A DNA stretch of 64,000 nt from NCBI GenBank assembly GCA_036741535.1, contig DAINSB010000001.1, forward strand, positions 1 through 64,000, given 5' to 3'. This DNA comes from Thermocaproicibacter sp036741535 (GTDB lineage: Bacteria; Bacillota; Clostridia; Oscillospirales; Acutalibacteraceae). Positions 32,427-40,722 of this stretch are shown here, in pieces; the stretch's first letter is position 1, and each line of letters begins with the position of its first letter. The notes under the pieces were generated by a model. The model was not told the DNA's origin and did not search any database. It saw nothing but the letters and a program-made list of their open reading frames with translations. A program made the position numbers and the translations under genes.

Positions 32427-32481
32427 CGTTCTCGCGATTTTCCGGGCGGTCCTGTCGCGGAGCGTCCGGCTCCCTATGCCA

Positions 32482-32521
32482 AAAACGGGCAGGCGGATTT
32501 TTCCGCCTGCCCGTTTTATAA
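32482..32521. terminator. Terminator between fbp and phoR
   Basis: Perfect 16-bp stem (32482-32497 with 32502-32517) and TTTT loop, A and T tracts at its ends, between convergent genes. Confidence 0.88.
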
Positions 32522-32557
32522 GAAAGACCGGCCGTCCGGATGAACGGCCGAAACGAA

Positions 32558-34285
32558 TCAGGGAGGAGACACGAGCGGCAGCCGGACCGTAAAGGTGCTG
32601 CCCTGCCCTACCTCGCTGTCGACCTCGACATCCCCGCCGTACAGGGCGACGAGATGCTTGACGATGGAAAGCCCGAGGCCCGTGCCGCCCACCGCTCTCG
32701 AGCGGCTCGCATCCACCCGGTAAAAACGCTCGAAAAGCCTCCCGAAATGCTCTTTCGCGATGCCGATGCCCGTATCCTGCACACGGACGACGGCCATTTT
32801 TTTCTGCCGGAGCGACGTGACGGTCACTCTGCCGTTCGGGACATTGTATTTGACCGCATTTTCGATCAGGTTGCCCAAAAGCTGTTCCAGCCGCGTCGGC
32901 GAGCAGGAAACATAAATATCCTCGTCCAGGTTCAGGGAGATGGAGACCTGATTTTTTTTGGCGACAGCGCTCATCCGGCCGACGCAGTTCCGCACCGCGT
33001 CCGCGACGCTGCACGGCTGAGCCGCCGGATCGTCCTTCGCGTTCTCAATCCTCGAGAGCACCAGCATGTCGTCGATCAGGTGTTGCAGCCTTTCCGCCTC
33101 GATGTCGAGGACATCGTAAAAATACCGGCGGGTCTTTTCGTCCCGGTCGGCGCTCTTCAAAAGCTCGATGCTGCCGCGGATGGAAGTCAGCGGCGTCTTC
33201 AGTTCATGCGTGACGTTCGCGACGAATTCGCTGCGCATCTCTTCGAGGTTGCGCATACGGGTGACATCGGTGATCACGGCGAGAGAGGCGGCCGTCTTCT
33301 GCCCGGAAATGGGCGCGGTATACACGCTGTACTGCCTTTCGCCCTCCGCGATGACGGTGCGGGTGGGCGTGCTGCCGTTTTGGGCGGCGGCCCGCATCAG
33401 CTCGGCGATCTGGTTGACAAGAAGACTCCCCGAGAGGGGGACCCCCACCTTGAGATCCATCTTCTGGAGAAGATTGCGCGCACTCTGGTTGAGGAACAGG
33501 ATAAGGTTGTCTCCCCCCGCAGCCAGGACCCCGTCATCCATGCCCTGCAGAACCCCGTTCAGGCGGTTCTGCTGTTCCGTAAGCTGGAACACGGCATTCT
33601 CCGTGTTCTGCGCCATACTGTTGAACGAATCCGCGAGAACGCCCACCTCGTCGCGGAACGTGCCCGTCACACGGCAGGAGTAATCCCCCTGGGAGATGCG
33701 CCTCGCCGCGGCCGTCAGCTTGCCGAGCGGGCCCGTCATCCGGCGGACCAGCCAGGCGGTGAGGCCGCACGCGATCAGGATCCCGAGCAGCATGCTACAG
33801 GCCGCGATGAGCCAAAGCCGGCTGACGGCGGCGTCCAGCTCATAGGTCGGAAGGGCCGCACGGATAAAATATTTTCCCGGGAGATACTCGGCTTTATAAT
33901 AATAGCGCCGGCCTGTGCTGGCGCTGATACGCATATCGGTTCCGCTGCCGGTTTTCAGCGCCTGCTGAATCTCCGGGCGATTCAGGTGGTTCTGGCTGAT
34001 TTCGTCTTTCTCGCTGTCGCCCGTCACTTTGCCGGAAAGGTCGATGATGCTGATGCGCATCTCTTCGCCGGAAGCGGAAAGCCGCGCGCCCACTGTGTCC
34101 GCCGCGGCATGGGGGTCCTCCCGGATTTCCCGGTCCTCCGTGGAAAGAATGGCAAGGGCCGTGTCCAGTCTGCCCTCAAATTCCTGCCGGTACTGATGCT
34201 GAATCTGAAGGGCGGCACAAAAAAAAGCCGCCAAAAAACCGATGATCACGATGGTGGCATTCAACAGGGTCAATCTCTTTTTCAA
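32558..34285 (-). CDS. phoR: Phosphate-responsive sensor histidine kinase
   Basis: Membrane kinase of the two-component pair with the response regulator upstream. Layout of 575 residues: TM1 (8-28), extracytoplasmic region (about 29-157), TM2 (158-180), HAMP (181-233), PAS (about 240-345), HisKA with His360 in VANVTHELKTPLTSIRGS, and an HATPase_c domain with N-box NLIENAVKYN, VQDTGIGI and GGTGLGLSIVKH. This is the PhoR/WalK-like arrangement. It is last in pstB-phoU-phoP-phoR, 27 bases after the regulator. The phosphate role is inferred from these neighbours and the Pho boxes. Confidence 0.92.
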   Translation of the reverse strand: MKKRLTLLNATIVIIGFLAAFFCAALQIQHQYRQEFEGRLDTALAILSTEDREIREDPHAAADTVGARLSASGEEMRISIIDLSGKVTGDSEKDEISQNHLNRPEIQQALKTGSGTDMRISASTGRRYYYKAEYLPGKYFIRAALPTYELDAAVSRLWLIAACSMLLGILIACGLTAWLVRRMTGPLGKLTAAARRISQGDYSCRVTGTFRDEVGVLADSFNSMAQNTENAVFQLTEQQNRLNGVLQGMDDGVLAAGGDNLILFLNQSARNLLQKMDLKVGVPLSGSLLVNQIAELMRAAAQNGSTPTRTVIAEGERQYSVYTAPISGQKTAASLAVITDVTRMRNLEEMRSEFVANVTHELKTPLTSIRGSIELLKSADRDEKTRRYFYDVLDIEAERLQHLIDDMLVLSRIENAKDDPAAQPCSVADAVRNCVGRMSAVAKKNQVSISLNLDEDIYVSCSPTRLEQLLGNLIENAVKYNVPNGRVTVTSLRQKKMAVVRVQDTGIGIAKEHFGRLFERFYRVDASRSRAVGGTGLGLSIVKHLVALYGGDVEVDSEVGQGSTFTVRLPLVSPP

Positions 34286-34312
34286 AATCCAGCCACCCCC
34301 CGCAGAAACACG

Positions 34313-35002
34313 TCACTCTACAAATTTATAGCCGACGCCCCGCACCGTCTGAATCAGCTTGGGGTTGTCGGGATCGGTTTCGATTTTCTGGCGCAGATAG
34401 CGCACGTGGACATCCACCGTTCTGGTGTCCCCGTAATACTCCACGCCCCAGACTTTGTCGAGGAGCGTGTCCCGGGTCAGGACCCTGCCCCGGTTGCGCA
34501 TCAGCATCACAAGCAGGTCGAACTCTTTCGCAGTCAGTTCGACGGACTGGGAATTCTTGGTGACAAGATGTCTCGTGACATCCACGGTCAGCGTTCCGTG
34601 GCGCAGCGGCGCCTCTTCCAGCACTTCGCGGCGCTCCGTGCGGCGCAGGACGGCTTTGACGCGCGCGCACAGCTCTTTTACGCTGAACGGTTTGACGATG
34701 TAGTCGTCGGCGCCCAGTTCCAGCCCGAGCACCCGGTCCAGCTCTTCCCCGCGGGCGGTGAGCATCAGCACGGGGATGTTGTGCGTCTCGCGGTTTTCAC
34801 GCAGCATGCGGCAGACGGTCAGCCCGTCGGGCTGCGGCATCATCCAGTCCAGGATCACGGCGTCCGGCCGGCGCACCTGCACCGCGCTCAAAAGGGAAGC
34901 TCCATCCGCAAATTCCTCCGTTTCGTACCCGCTGTCCTTCAGCCCGATTGCGACGATTCTGCGGATGCTCTCCTCATCGTCGGCAATATAAACAAGTGCC
35001 AT
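34313..35002 (-). CDS. phoP: OmpR/PhoB-type response regulator
   Basis: 229 residues: receiver domain with phospho-acceptor Asp52 (VILDWMMPQPDG), acid pair at 8-10 and Lys near 104 (IVKPFSVKEL), then a winged-helix DNA-binding domain (about 130-229) with ELTAKEFDLLVMLMRNRG and GVGYKFVE at the end. GGGAGA six bases before the ATG. Likely binds the Pho boxes at 36659-36680 upstream of pstB. Confidence 0.94.
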   Translation of the reverse strand: MALVYIADDEESIRRIVAIGLKDSGYETEEFADGASLLSAVQVRRPDAVILDWMMPQPDGLTVCRMLRENRETHNIPVLMLTARGEELDRVLGLELGADDYIVKPFSVKELCARVKAVLRRTERREVLEEAPLRHGTLTVDVTRHLVTKNSQSVELTAKEFDLLVMLMRNRGRVLTRDTLLDKVWGVEYYGDTRTVDVHVRYLRQKIETDPDNPKLIQTVRGVGYKFVE

Positions 35003-35021
35003 TCACGGTCTCCCATTCCAT

Positions 35022-35681
35022 TTACTGCGTATTCAGATCCGGATGCTGCCCGGTCTCCATATAGATCACCCATTCGGCGATATTCGTCGCGTGGTCGCCC
35101 AGCCGTTCCACATATTTCGTGATGAACAGCAGGTCGATTTCGGACATCACGCTGGCCGGATTCTCAGAGATATAGTTGCAGACCTCAAGAATAATCTTGG
35201 AAAACATCGCATCGACTTCGTCGTCGCTGTCGCAGATTTTCCGTGCCTCTTCCACGTCCCGGCTGATAAGGACGTTCATGGCCCCGCGGAACATGGCGCG
35301 GGCGGACTCCAGCATCCGGACCACGTGGGTGACGGCCAGGCTGTTGCCCTTGAGCTCGCCGGTGCTCAGGATCTCGCAGATGTCGGCGCACTGGTCGGCC
35401 TCGCGTTCCACGTCGGTCAGGATCTTGAGAAAAGCCGCGATGGTGCGCAAATCTTTGGCAATGGGCTGCTGCAGCGTAATGAGGTCGATACAGTCCTTTT
35501 CGGTGTTGCGGACCATACGGTCGATGTCGTTGTCCCCTTTTGCGACTTCATCAGCCACGGAAAGGTCCATGGTGCGCAGGGCGTAAATCGTCCGCTGCAC
35601 TCTGGAATCGACCTCGCTTCCCATTTCAGCCATGCGCTGGTTCAGGTTCGCCAGCTCTCGGTCAAAAATCTTTCTAGGCAT
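35022..35681 (-). CDS. phoU: Phosphate signalling regulator PhoU
   Basis: 219 residues, all-helical, with two PhoU repeats; the pattern MPRKIFDRELANLNQRMAEMG and IDLITLQQPIAKDLRTIAAFLK is characteristic. It links the Pst transporter to the sensor kinase and restrains signalling when phosphate is ample. The frame extends to 35729, but the ribosome site (AAGGAGAGG) and the homologous start point to the ATG at 35681. It lies 53 bases after pstB. Confidence 0.95.
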   Translation of the reverse strand: MPRKIFDRELANLNQRMAEMGSEVDSRVQRTIYALRTMDLSVADEVAKGDNDIDRMVRNTEKDCIDLITLQQPIAKDLRTIAAFLKILTDVEREADQCADICEILSTGELKGNSLAVTHVVRMLESARAMFRGAMNVLISRDVEEARKICDSDDEVDAMFSKIILEVCNYISENPASVMSEIDLLFITKYVERLGDHATNIAEWVIYMETGQHPDLNTQ

Positions 35682-35734
35682 CTCGTGTTTTCCTCTCCTT
35701 ATTATACTGGAAAAATCCAGCCAAAGCAATGGGT

Positions 35735-36565
35735 TCAGCCGAAGCGGCCCGTAATATAACGCTCCGTCCTCTCGTCGTGCGGCTGATTGAACATCTCGAT
35801 CGTCTCGCTGTACTCGACCAGCTCGCCCAGAAGGAAAAACGCGGTTTTATCCGCGATGCGGGCCGCCTGCTGCATATTGTGCGTCACGATGACGACCGTG
35901 TATTTTTTTCTCAGGTCGTCCATCAGGTCCTCGATCTTCGAGGTGGAAATCGGGTCCAGAGCACTGGTCGGCTCATCCATCAGGATGATCTCCGGCTCCA
36001 CCGCCAGGGCCCTCGCGATGCAGAGGCGCTGCTGCTGCCCGCCGGACAGACCGAGCGCCGATTTTTTCAGCCTGTCTTTCACCTCGTCCCACAGCGCCGC
36101 GTTGACCAGGGAGGATTCGACGATCTCGTCGAGCTGCTTTCTGTCTTTGACCCCGTGGATCCTGGGGCCGAAGGCCACGTTGTCATAAAGGGACATGGGA
36201 AACGGATTCGGGCTCTGGAACACCATGCCGACGCGCTTGCGCAACAGGGTGACATCGGTTTCCGGCTTGTAAATATCCTCACCGCCGATCGTGACCTTTC
36301 CCTGGATGCGGCAGTTCGGAATGAGGTCGTTCATCCGGTTGATCGTCTTGAGGCATGTGGATTTTCCGCATCCGGAGGGGCCGATAAAAGCCGTCACTTT
36401 ATTTTTGGGAATCGCCATGTTGATGTTTCTCAGCGCCTGAAAATCCCCGTAAAACAGATTTAAGCCGGCAAACTCAATTTTCGTTTCGGCCTGGGCGCTG
36501 CCCTCCCGTACCAGTTCCATTTGCGACGGCTGCAAGGCTGCAGTCCTGATCCCAGCTATTTCCAT
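35735..36565 (-). CDS. pstB: Phosphate ABC transporter ATP-binding protein
   Basis: 276 residues. Walker A GPSGCGKSTCLKTINRMND, signature LGLSGGQQQRLCIARALA and Walker B IILMDEPTSALDPIST are intact, and the PstB-specific VGMVFQSPNPFPMSLYDNVAFGPR block follows the Q-loop. An extra 30 residues precede the domain, as in many Firmicutes. The permease and binding-protein genes (pstS, pstC, pstA), which usually come directly before, are absent here. First gene of its transcript. Confidence 0.96.
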   Translation of the reverse strand: MEIAGIRTAALQPSQMELVREGSAQAETKIEFAGLNLFYGDFQALRNINMAIPKNKVTAFIGPSGCGKSTCLKTINRMNDLIPNCRIQGKVTIGGEDIYKPETDVTLLRKRVGMVFQSPNPFPMSLYDNVAFGPRIHGVKDRKQLDEIVESSLVNAALWDEVKDRLKKSALGLSGGQQQRLCIARALAVEPEIILMDEPTSALDPISTSKIEDLMDDLRKKYTVVIVTHNMQQAARIADKTAFFLLGELVEYSETIEMFNQPHDERTERYITGRFG

Positions 36566-36644
36566 TGTGTGAAAATTTCCTTTCGCATCTCCGACGTTGG
36601 AGCATTTTGACCCGAATCTTCAATTTCCATTCTTGCACATTCTC

Positions 36645-36680
36645 AATATAAGCTGTGGATGTTAAATCTATGTTAAATCA
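36645..36680 (-). promoter_or_regulatory. PhoP-box promoter of pstB-phoU-phoP-phoR
   Basis: Two direct 11-base repeats with the TTTAACAT core (36680-36670 and 36669-36659) lie where the -35 region should be, eight bases before a -10 TATATT (36650-36645) on the minus strand. A third weaker repeat may precede them. This is the layout of PhoP-activated promoters. Confidence 0.75.
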
Positions 36681-36707
36681 ATATTAGAAGGATTTTAATT
36701 AAGGTCG

Positions 36708-36735
36708 AAAAAAGCGCTCCCCCGCAGGGAAGCGC
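36708..36735 (-). terminator. Terminator of the fatty-acid operon
   Basis: Minus strand: nine-bp stem (36735-36727 and 36722-36714) followed by six Ts, 13 bases after the accA stop. Confidence 0.85.
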
Positions 36736-36747
36736 CGACGGCCGGCC

Positions 36748-37524
36748 TCAGCCGGGCACGCCGAATTTGCGGAATCTGTCGTAACGCCTCCGCAGAAGCT
36801 CCTCCGTGCCGAAGGCCTGAAGGTCCACGAGCTTATGATAAATCCCGGTCTTCAGGTTCTCATACAGGTTTTCGAAATCCGCCGGCTCGGGGACGACGCG
36901 CTCGACGATTTTCAACTGGAGCAGGTCCTTCGCCGTCATTTTCAAGCACTGGGCGGCCCGGCTGACCTGCGAGGAGTCCTTCCACAGGATGCTGGCGCAG
37001 CCCTCCGGCGAAATCACCGAGTAGCAGGCGTTTTCCAGCATCCAGACCTCGTCCGCGACGGCCAGCGCGAGCGCCCCGCCGCTGCCCCCCTCTCCGATAA
37101 AGATGGAAAGGATGGGCGTTTTGAGCGCGGACATCTCCATCAGGTTCTCGGCGATGGCCTGCCCTTCTCCCCGCTCTTCCGCCGAGACGCCGCAGAACGC
37201 GCCGGCGGTGTCGACGAAGCAGACGACCGGGCGCCCGAATTTTTCGGCCAGCTTCATCTGCCGAAGCGCCTTCCGGTAGCCCTCCGGATGCGGAGAGCCG
37301 AAATTCCGCCGCACGCGCTCCTTGGTGCCGCTCCCCTTTTCCTGCGCCACCACGGTGACGGGCATGCCGCAGAGGCGCGCGATCCCGGTCACGATCGCCT
37401 GGTCGTCGCCGAAGCGGCGATCCCCGTGCATCTCGACAAAATCGGTGAAGATACCGCGGATGTAGCAGAGGCCGGTCGGCCTGTCTTTGGCGCGGGCCGC
37501 GGCGAGATGTTCAAACGCTTCCAA
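36748..37524 (-). CDS. accA: Acetyl-CoA carboxylase carboxyltransferase subunit alpha
   Basis: With AccD transfers CO2 from carboxybiotin to acetyl-CoA, forming malonyl-CoA. 258 residues with FVEMHGDRRFGDDQAIVTG, the oxyanion-type GEGGSGGALALAVADEVWM and ISPEGCASILWKD. It lacks the roughly 60-residue N-terminal helix of E. coli AccA, as clostridial proteins often do. TTG start, with AGGAGG eight bases upstream inside the accD end. Last gene of the operon. Confidence 0.96.
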   Translation of the reverse strand: MEAFEHLAAARAKDRPTGLCYIRGIFTDFVEMHGDRRFGDDQAIVTGIARLCGMPVTVVAQEKGSGTKERVRRNFGSPHPEGYRKALRQMKLAEKFGRPVVCFVDTAGAFCGVSAEERGEGQAIAENLMEMSALKTPILSIFIGEGGSGGALALAVADEVWMLENACYSVISPEGCASILWKDSSQVSRAAQCLKMTAKDLLQLKIVERVVPEPADFENLYENLKTGIYHKLVDLQAFGTEELLRRRYDRFRKFGVPG

Positions 37525-37527
37525 ATC

Positions 37528-38394
37528 TCAGGCCTCCTTCCGATGCAGAGAGAGAAGATTGGCGAGGTACGCTTTCTGCCTGCCCCGCGGGACCACGTCG
37601 TCGAGGAATCCCTTTTCCAGCAGGAACTCCGCGCGCTGAAAGCCCGGCGGCAGCTTCTGTCTCATGGTCTGTTCGATCACGCGGGGGCCGGCGAAACCGA
37701 TCAGCGCGCCCGGCTCCGCCAGGATGATGTCGGCCTCCATGGCAAAGCTCGCGGTCACGCCTCCCGTCGTGGGGTCGGTCAGCACTGCGACGTACAGGTT
37801 GCCCGCGTCGCTGTGGCGCTTGACGGCGGCGCTGGTTTTGGCCATCTGCATCAGCGAAAGCGTCCCCTCCTGCATCCTCGCCCCGCCGGAGAGCGTAAAG
37901 CCGACGACCGGGAGCGAATGCTCCGTCGCGTACTCGAACAGCCTCGTGATCTTTTCCCCGACGACGGTGCCCATGCTGCCCATCATGAAATCCGCCTCCA
38001 TCACAAAAAGCGCGCAGGGGAACCCCTCCACGCAGGCCGTCCCGCAGACGACGGCCTCGTTTTCCCCGCTCTTGAGGCGGGCATGCCACAGTTTTTTGTC
38101 ATAGTTCGGAAAGTCGATCAGATTGGTGGAGCGGAGCTCTCCGTCGTGCTCCGTAAAAGAATCCGCGTCCGTCAGCAGGCCGATGCGCTGCCTCGAGTTC
38201 AGGCGGAAATGGTGGCCGCATTTGGGGCACACGCCCGCGTTTTCGTTCAGGTCGCCCGTGAGGATGATCGCCCTGCACTTCGGGCAGGAGATGCACATCT
38301 CGTCCGGAACGTCGGGGATGGAATCCTTCGTGCGGCTGTCGTACCATTCCAGCGGATTGTTCGGTTTTTTAAACAGGTTTTTGGTCAGTTTCAT
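37528..38394 (-). CDS. accD: Acetyl-CoA carboxylase carboxyltransferase subunit beta
   Basis: 288 residues. The four-Cys zinc ribbon CISCPKC...CPKCGHH (about 34-60) is followed by the crotonase-fold transferase domain with FTLSGGARMQEGTLSLMQMAKTS and GGVTASFAMEADIILAEPGALIGFAG. Its start lies 26 bases inside accC, so expression is coupled. AccA gene follows after three bases. Confidence 0.97.
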   Translation of the reverse strand: MKLTKNLFKKPNNPLEWYDSRTKDSIPDVPDEMCISCPKCRAIILTGDLNENAGVCPKCGHHFRLNSRQRIGLLTDADSFTEHDGELRSTNLIDFPNYDKKLWHARLKSGENEAVVCGTACVEGFPCALFVMEADFMMGSMGTVVGEKITRLFEYATEHSLPVVGFTLSGGARMQEGTLSLMQMAKTSAAVKRHSDAGNLYVAVLTDPTTGGVTASFAMEADIILAEPGALIGFAGPRVIEQTMRQKLPPGFQRAEFLLEKGFLDDVVPRGRQKAYLANLLSLHRKEA

Positions 38395-39739
38395 GAGCGG
38401 TGTTCCCCTCGAATCTCTCCATGAAGTCGGTATGATACCCGCCGGAGCGGAACTCCGGGTCGTTCAGGATGCGGCGGTGCATATCGGCGTTGTGATCCAC
38501 GCCGCCGATGACAAGCTCGCACAGCGCCGCCTGCATCTTGCGGACGGCCTCTTCCCTGGTCTGCGCATGGACGATCAGCTTGCCGATCAGGGAATCGTAA
38601 AACGGCGGAACCGTATAATCCGGAAACAGCGCGGTGTCGAACCGGACCCACGGGCCGCCGGGGATGTGCAGCAGGGTGATCTTCCCGCTGCTCGGGCGGA
38701 AGTTCCGGTTCGGGTCCTCCGCATTGATGCGGCACTCGATGGCGCAGCCCGCCGGCGCGACATCCTTCTGGCTGAAATTCAGCGGAAGGCCCGCCGCGAT
38801 GCGGATCTGCCATTTGACCAGATCGATCCCCGTGACCATTTCCGTCACGGCATGTTCCACCTGCAGGCGGGTGTTCATCTCCATAAAATAGAAATTCTTC
38901 CGGTCATCCAGCAGAAATTCCACCGTTCCGGCGTTCACGTAGCCGACGGCCTTCGCGGCGCGAACGGCGCACTCCTCCATCCGGGTGCGGGTCTTCGGGT
39001 CGAGGTGCGGGGCGGGGCTCTCTTCCAGAAGTTTCTGGTGCTTCCGCTGGATGGAACAGTCGCGCTCCCCCAGTGTCACGATGTTCCCGGCCGAGTCGCA
39101 CAGAAGCTGGACTTCGACATGCTTGGCCGGGTCCAGGTATTTTTCCAGATAGACGGCGCCGTCGCCGAATGCCATGCGCGCCTCCGCCGAGGCGATGGAA
39201 AAGGTCTTCTCCAGCTCTTTTTCGGAGCGGACCAGACGGATGCCGTTCCCCCCGCCGCCGCTGCGGGCCTTGATCAGCAGGGGATAGCCGATCTTTTCCG
39301 CGGCCCGCTTGGCTTCTTCCGTATTCACGACCATGCCGCTCCCCGGCACGACCGGCAGGCCGGCTTCCTGCATGGCGCGGCGGGCCATATCCTTGTCGCC
39401 CATCTTCGCGATCACGCCGGAGGGCGGGCCGATGAAGGTGATCTTGCACTGTTCGCAGAGCGCGGCGAATTTTGCGTTTTCAGAAAGCAGGCCGTACCCC
39501 GGGTGGATGGCGCCCGCCCCCGTCGCGACCGCGGCGGACATGATCGACCCCATGTTCAGGTAGCTGTCCCGGACCGAAGCGGGTCCGATGCAGATGCTCT
39601 CGTCCGCGAGGCTGACATGAAGCGCGTCGCGGTCCGCTTCGGAAAAGACCGCGACCGTGGAAATCCCCATCTCTTTGCAGGCCCGAATGATGCGGACGGC
39701 GATCTCGCCGCGGTTCGCAATCAGGATCTTGGAAAACAA
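38369..39739 (-). CDS. accC: Acetyl-CoA carboxylase biotin carboxylase subunit
   Basis: ATP-dependent carboxylation of biotin on AccB. 456 residues with KILIANRGEIAVRIIRACKEMG at the start, the glycine-rich ATP loop KARSGGGGNGIRLV, and the catalytic EMNTRLQVEHAVTEMVTG. The frame extends upstream to 39865 through fabZ, but a TTG at 39739 has AAGGAG eight bases before it, in the last codons of fabZ, and gives exactly the family start. Confidence 0.96.
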   Translation of the reverse strand: MFSKILIANRGEIAVRIIRACKEMGISTVAVFSEADRDALHVSLADESICIGPASVRDSYLNMGSIMSAAVATGAGAIHPGYGLLSENAKFAALCEQCKITFIGPPSGVIAKMGDKDMARRAMQEAGLPVVPGSGMVVNTEEAKRAAEKIGYPLLIKARSGGGGNGIRLVRSEKELEKTFSIASAEARMAFGDGAVYLEKYLDPAKHVEVQLLCDSAGNIVTLGERDCSIQRKHQKLLEESPAPHLDPKTRTRMEECAVRAAKAVGYVNAGTVEFLLDDRKNFYFMEMNTRLQVEHAVTEMVTGIDLVKWQIRIAAGLPLNFSQKDVAPAGCAIECRINAEDPNRNFRPSSGKITLLHIPGGPWVRFDTALFPDYTVPPFYDSLIGKLIVHAQTREEAVRKMQAALCELVIGGVDHNADMHRRILNDPEFRSGGYHTDFMERFEGNTAHETDQKPV

Positions 39740-39744
39740 GGCCG

Positions 39745-40170
39745 TCACTCCTTCTGTGGGGGAACCAGCGCGAAAGAAAGCTCCGCGCTGACGGCCAGTT
39801 CGCCGCCTACGCTGCCCCTTCCCTTTGCAAAATAAAACGGCGGCCTGCTTTTTATAAGGCTGCATTCGATCTCAAGCGTCTCGCCCGGCTTGACCTGACG
39901 CTTGAAGCGCACGCGGTCCAGGCCGGCGAACAGGGGAATTTTTCCCCTGACCTGATCCGCCAGAAGCACGCAGCACGTCTGAGCGAGCATTTCGCACTGG
40001 ATGACGCCGGGAACGATGGGCATCCCGGGAAAATGCCCCTGCAGGAACCACTCGTCGCCTTTGATGAAGCACCGGCCGGCCGCGAGGTTCTCCCCGCGCA
40101 GCTCCGCCTCGTCGATCAGCAGCATCGGCTCCCTGTGGGGCAGTATTTTTTTCAGTTCGTCTCTGTTCAT
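39745..40170 (-). CDS. fabZ: 3-hydroxyacyl-ACP dehydratase
   Basis: Dehydrates 3-hydroxyacyl-ACP in fatty-acid elongation. 141 residues in a single hot-dog fold. Catalytic His46 lies in LQGHFPGMPIVPGV and Glu60 in IQCEMLAQ. It ends five bases before the accC start and supplies accC's ribosome site. A repeat element separates it from accB upstream. Confidence 0.96.
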   Translation of the reverse strand: MNRDELKKILPHREPMLLIDEAELRGENLAAGRCFIKGDEWFLQGHFPGMPIVPGVIQCEMLAQTCCVLLADQVRGKIPLFAGLDRVRFKRQVKPGETLEIECSLIKSRPPFYFAKGRGSVGGELAVSAELSFALVPPQKE

Positions 40171-40183
40171 TCTGTCGCTCCTT

Positions 40184-40278
40184 TAGAGGTTAGATGTTGG
40201 ATATTGGATGTTAGAGGCCAGAAAAGGCAGGACCTTGGGGGTTCTCTTGATCTTCCAACCTCCGGCCTCTAACCTCTA
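40184..40278 (-). repeat. Intra-operon repeat, copy 1 (accB-fabZ spacer)
   Basis: About 95 bases made of short TTAGATGTTGGATATTGGAT-like units with TAGAGGTTAGA at both ends in inverted orientation. Read along transcription it aligns with 50581-50681 over its full length, with small indels. The end of accB (the last codons and TAG stop) lies inside the repeat. Confidence 0.7.
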
Positions 40279-40697
40279 AGTCGGAAAAGCACCTGGCCGT
40301 ATTCGACGATCGACCCGTCGCCGGCGCAGATCTCGACGACCTCGCCGTCCTGGTCGGAGCTGATCTCGTTTAAGAGCTTCATCGCCTCGATCACGCAGAT
40401 GACGTCGCCCTTCTTAACCTTGCTGCCGACCTTGACGTAAGGCTCCTGCTCCGGAGAGGGCGAAACGTGAAACACGCCCACCATCGGACTTTTGATCTCG
40501 CGGAGGCCCTCCGCCGGATCCGGCGGGACCGCGCATTTTTCATCCGCTCCCGGCGCGCAGGACGCAGGCGGCGCGTCGGAAGGGGCGGCCGGGCGCTTTT
40601 CGAGGCGGATCTTCCGGGTCCCGTCCGCAACTTCGATCTTTGTCAGCCCCGCATCTTTCATGATCTGCGCAAGCGCCTGGATTTCATCAAGATTCAT
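40269..40697 (-). CDS. accB: Biotin carboxyl carrier protein of acetyl-CoA carboxylase
   Basis: 142 residues: an N-terminal helical part, an Ala/Pro-rich hinge (about 35-65) and a biotinyl domain with the biotin lysine at 107 in VIEAMKLLNEI. The last residues (LRG) and stop come from the flanking repeat, so the native end may have been slightly different. Followed by the repeat and fabZ. Confidence 0.95.
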   Translation of the reverse strand: MNLDEIQALAQIMKDAGLTKIEVADGTRKIRLEKRPAAPSDAPPASCAPGADEKCAVPPDPAEGLREIKSPMVGVFHVSPSPEQEPYVKVGSKVKKGDVICVIEAMKLLNEISSDQDGEVVEICAGDGSIVEYGQVLFRLRG

Positions 40698-40722
40698 CGA
40701 ACTTCCTCCCTTTCAGCGATCT

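Noticed and set aside
32540..35122. An 860-codon plus-strand open frame opposite phoR-phoP
   Set aside because: Antisense to two proteins with all catalytic motifs; sequence is Arg/His-rich as expected for a shadow.
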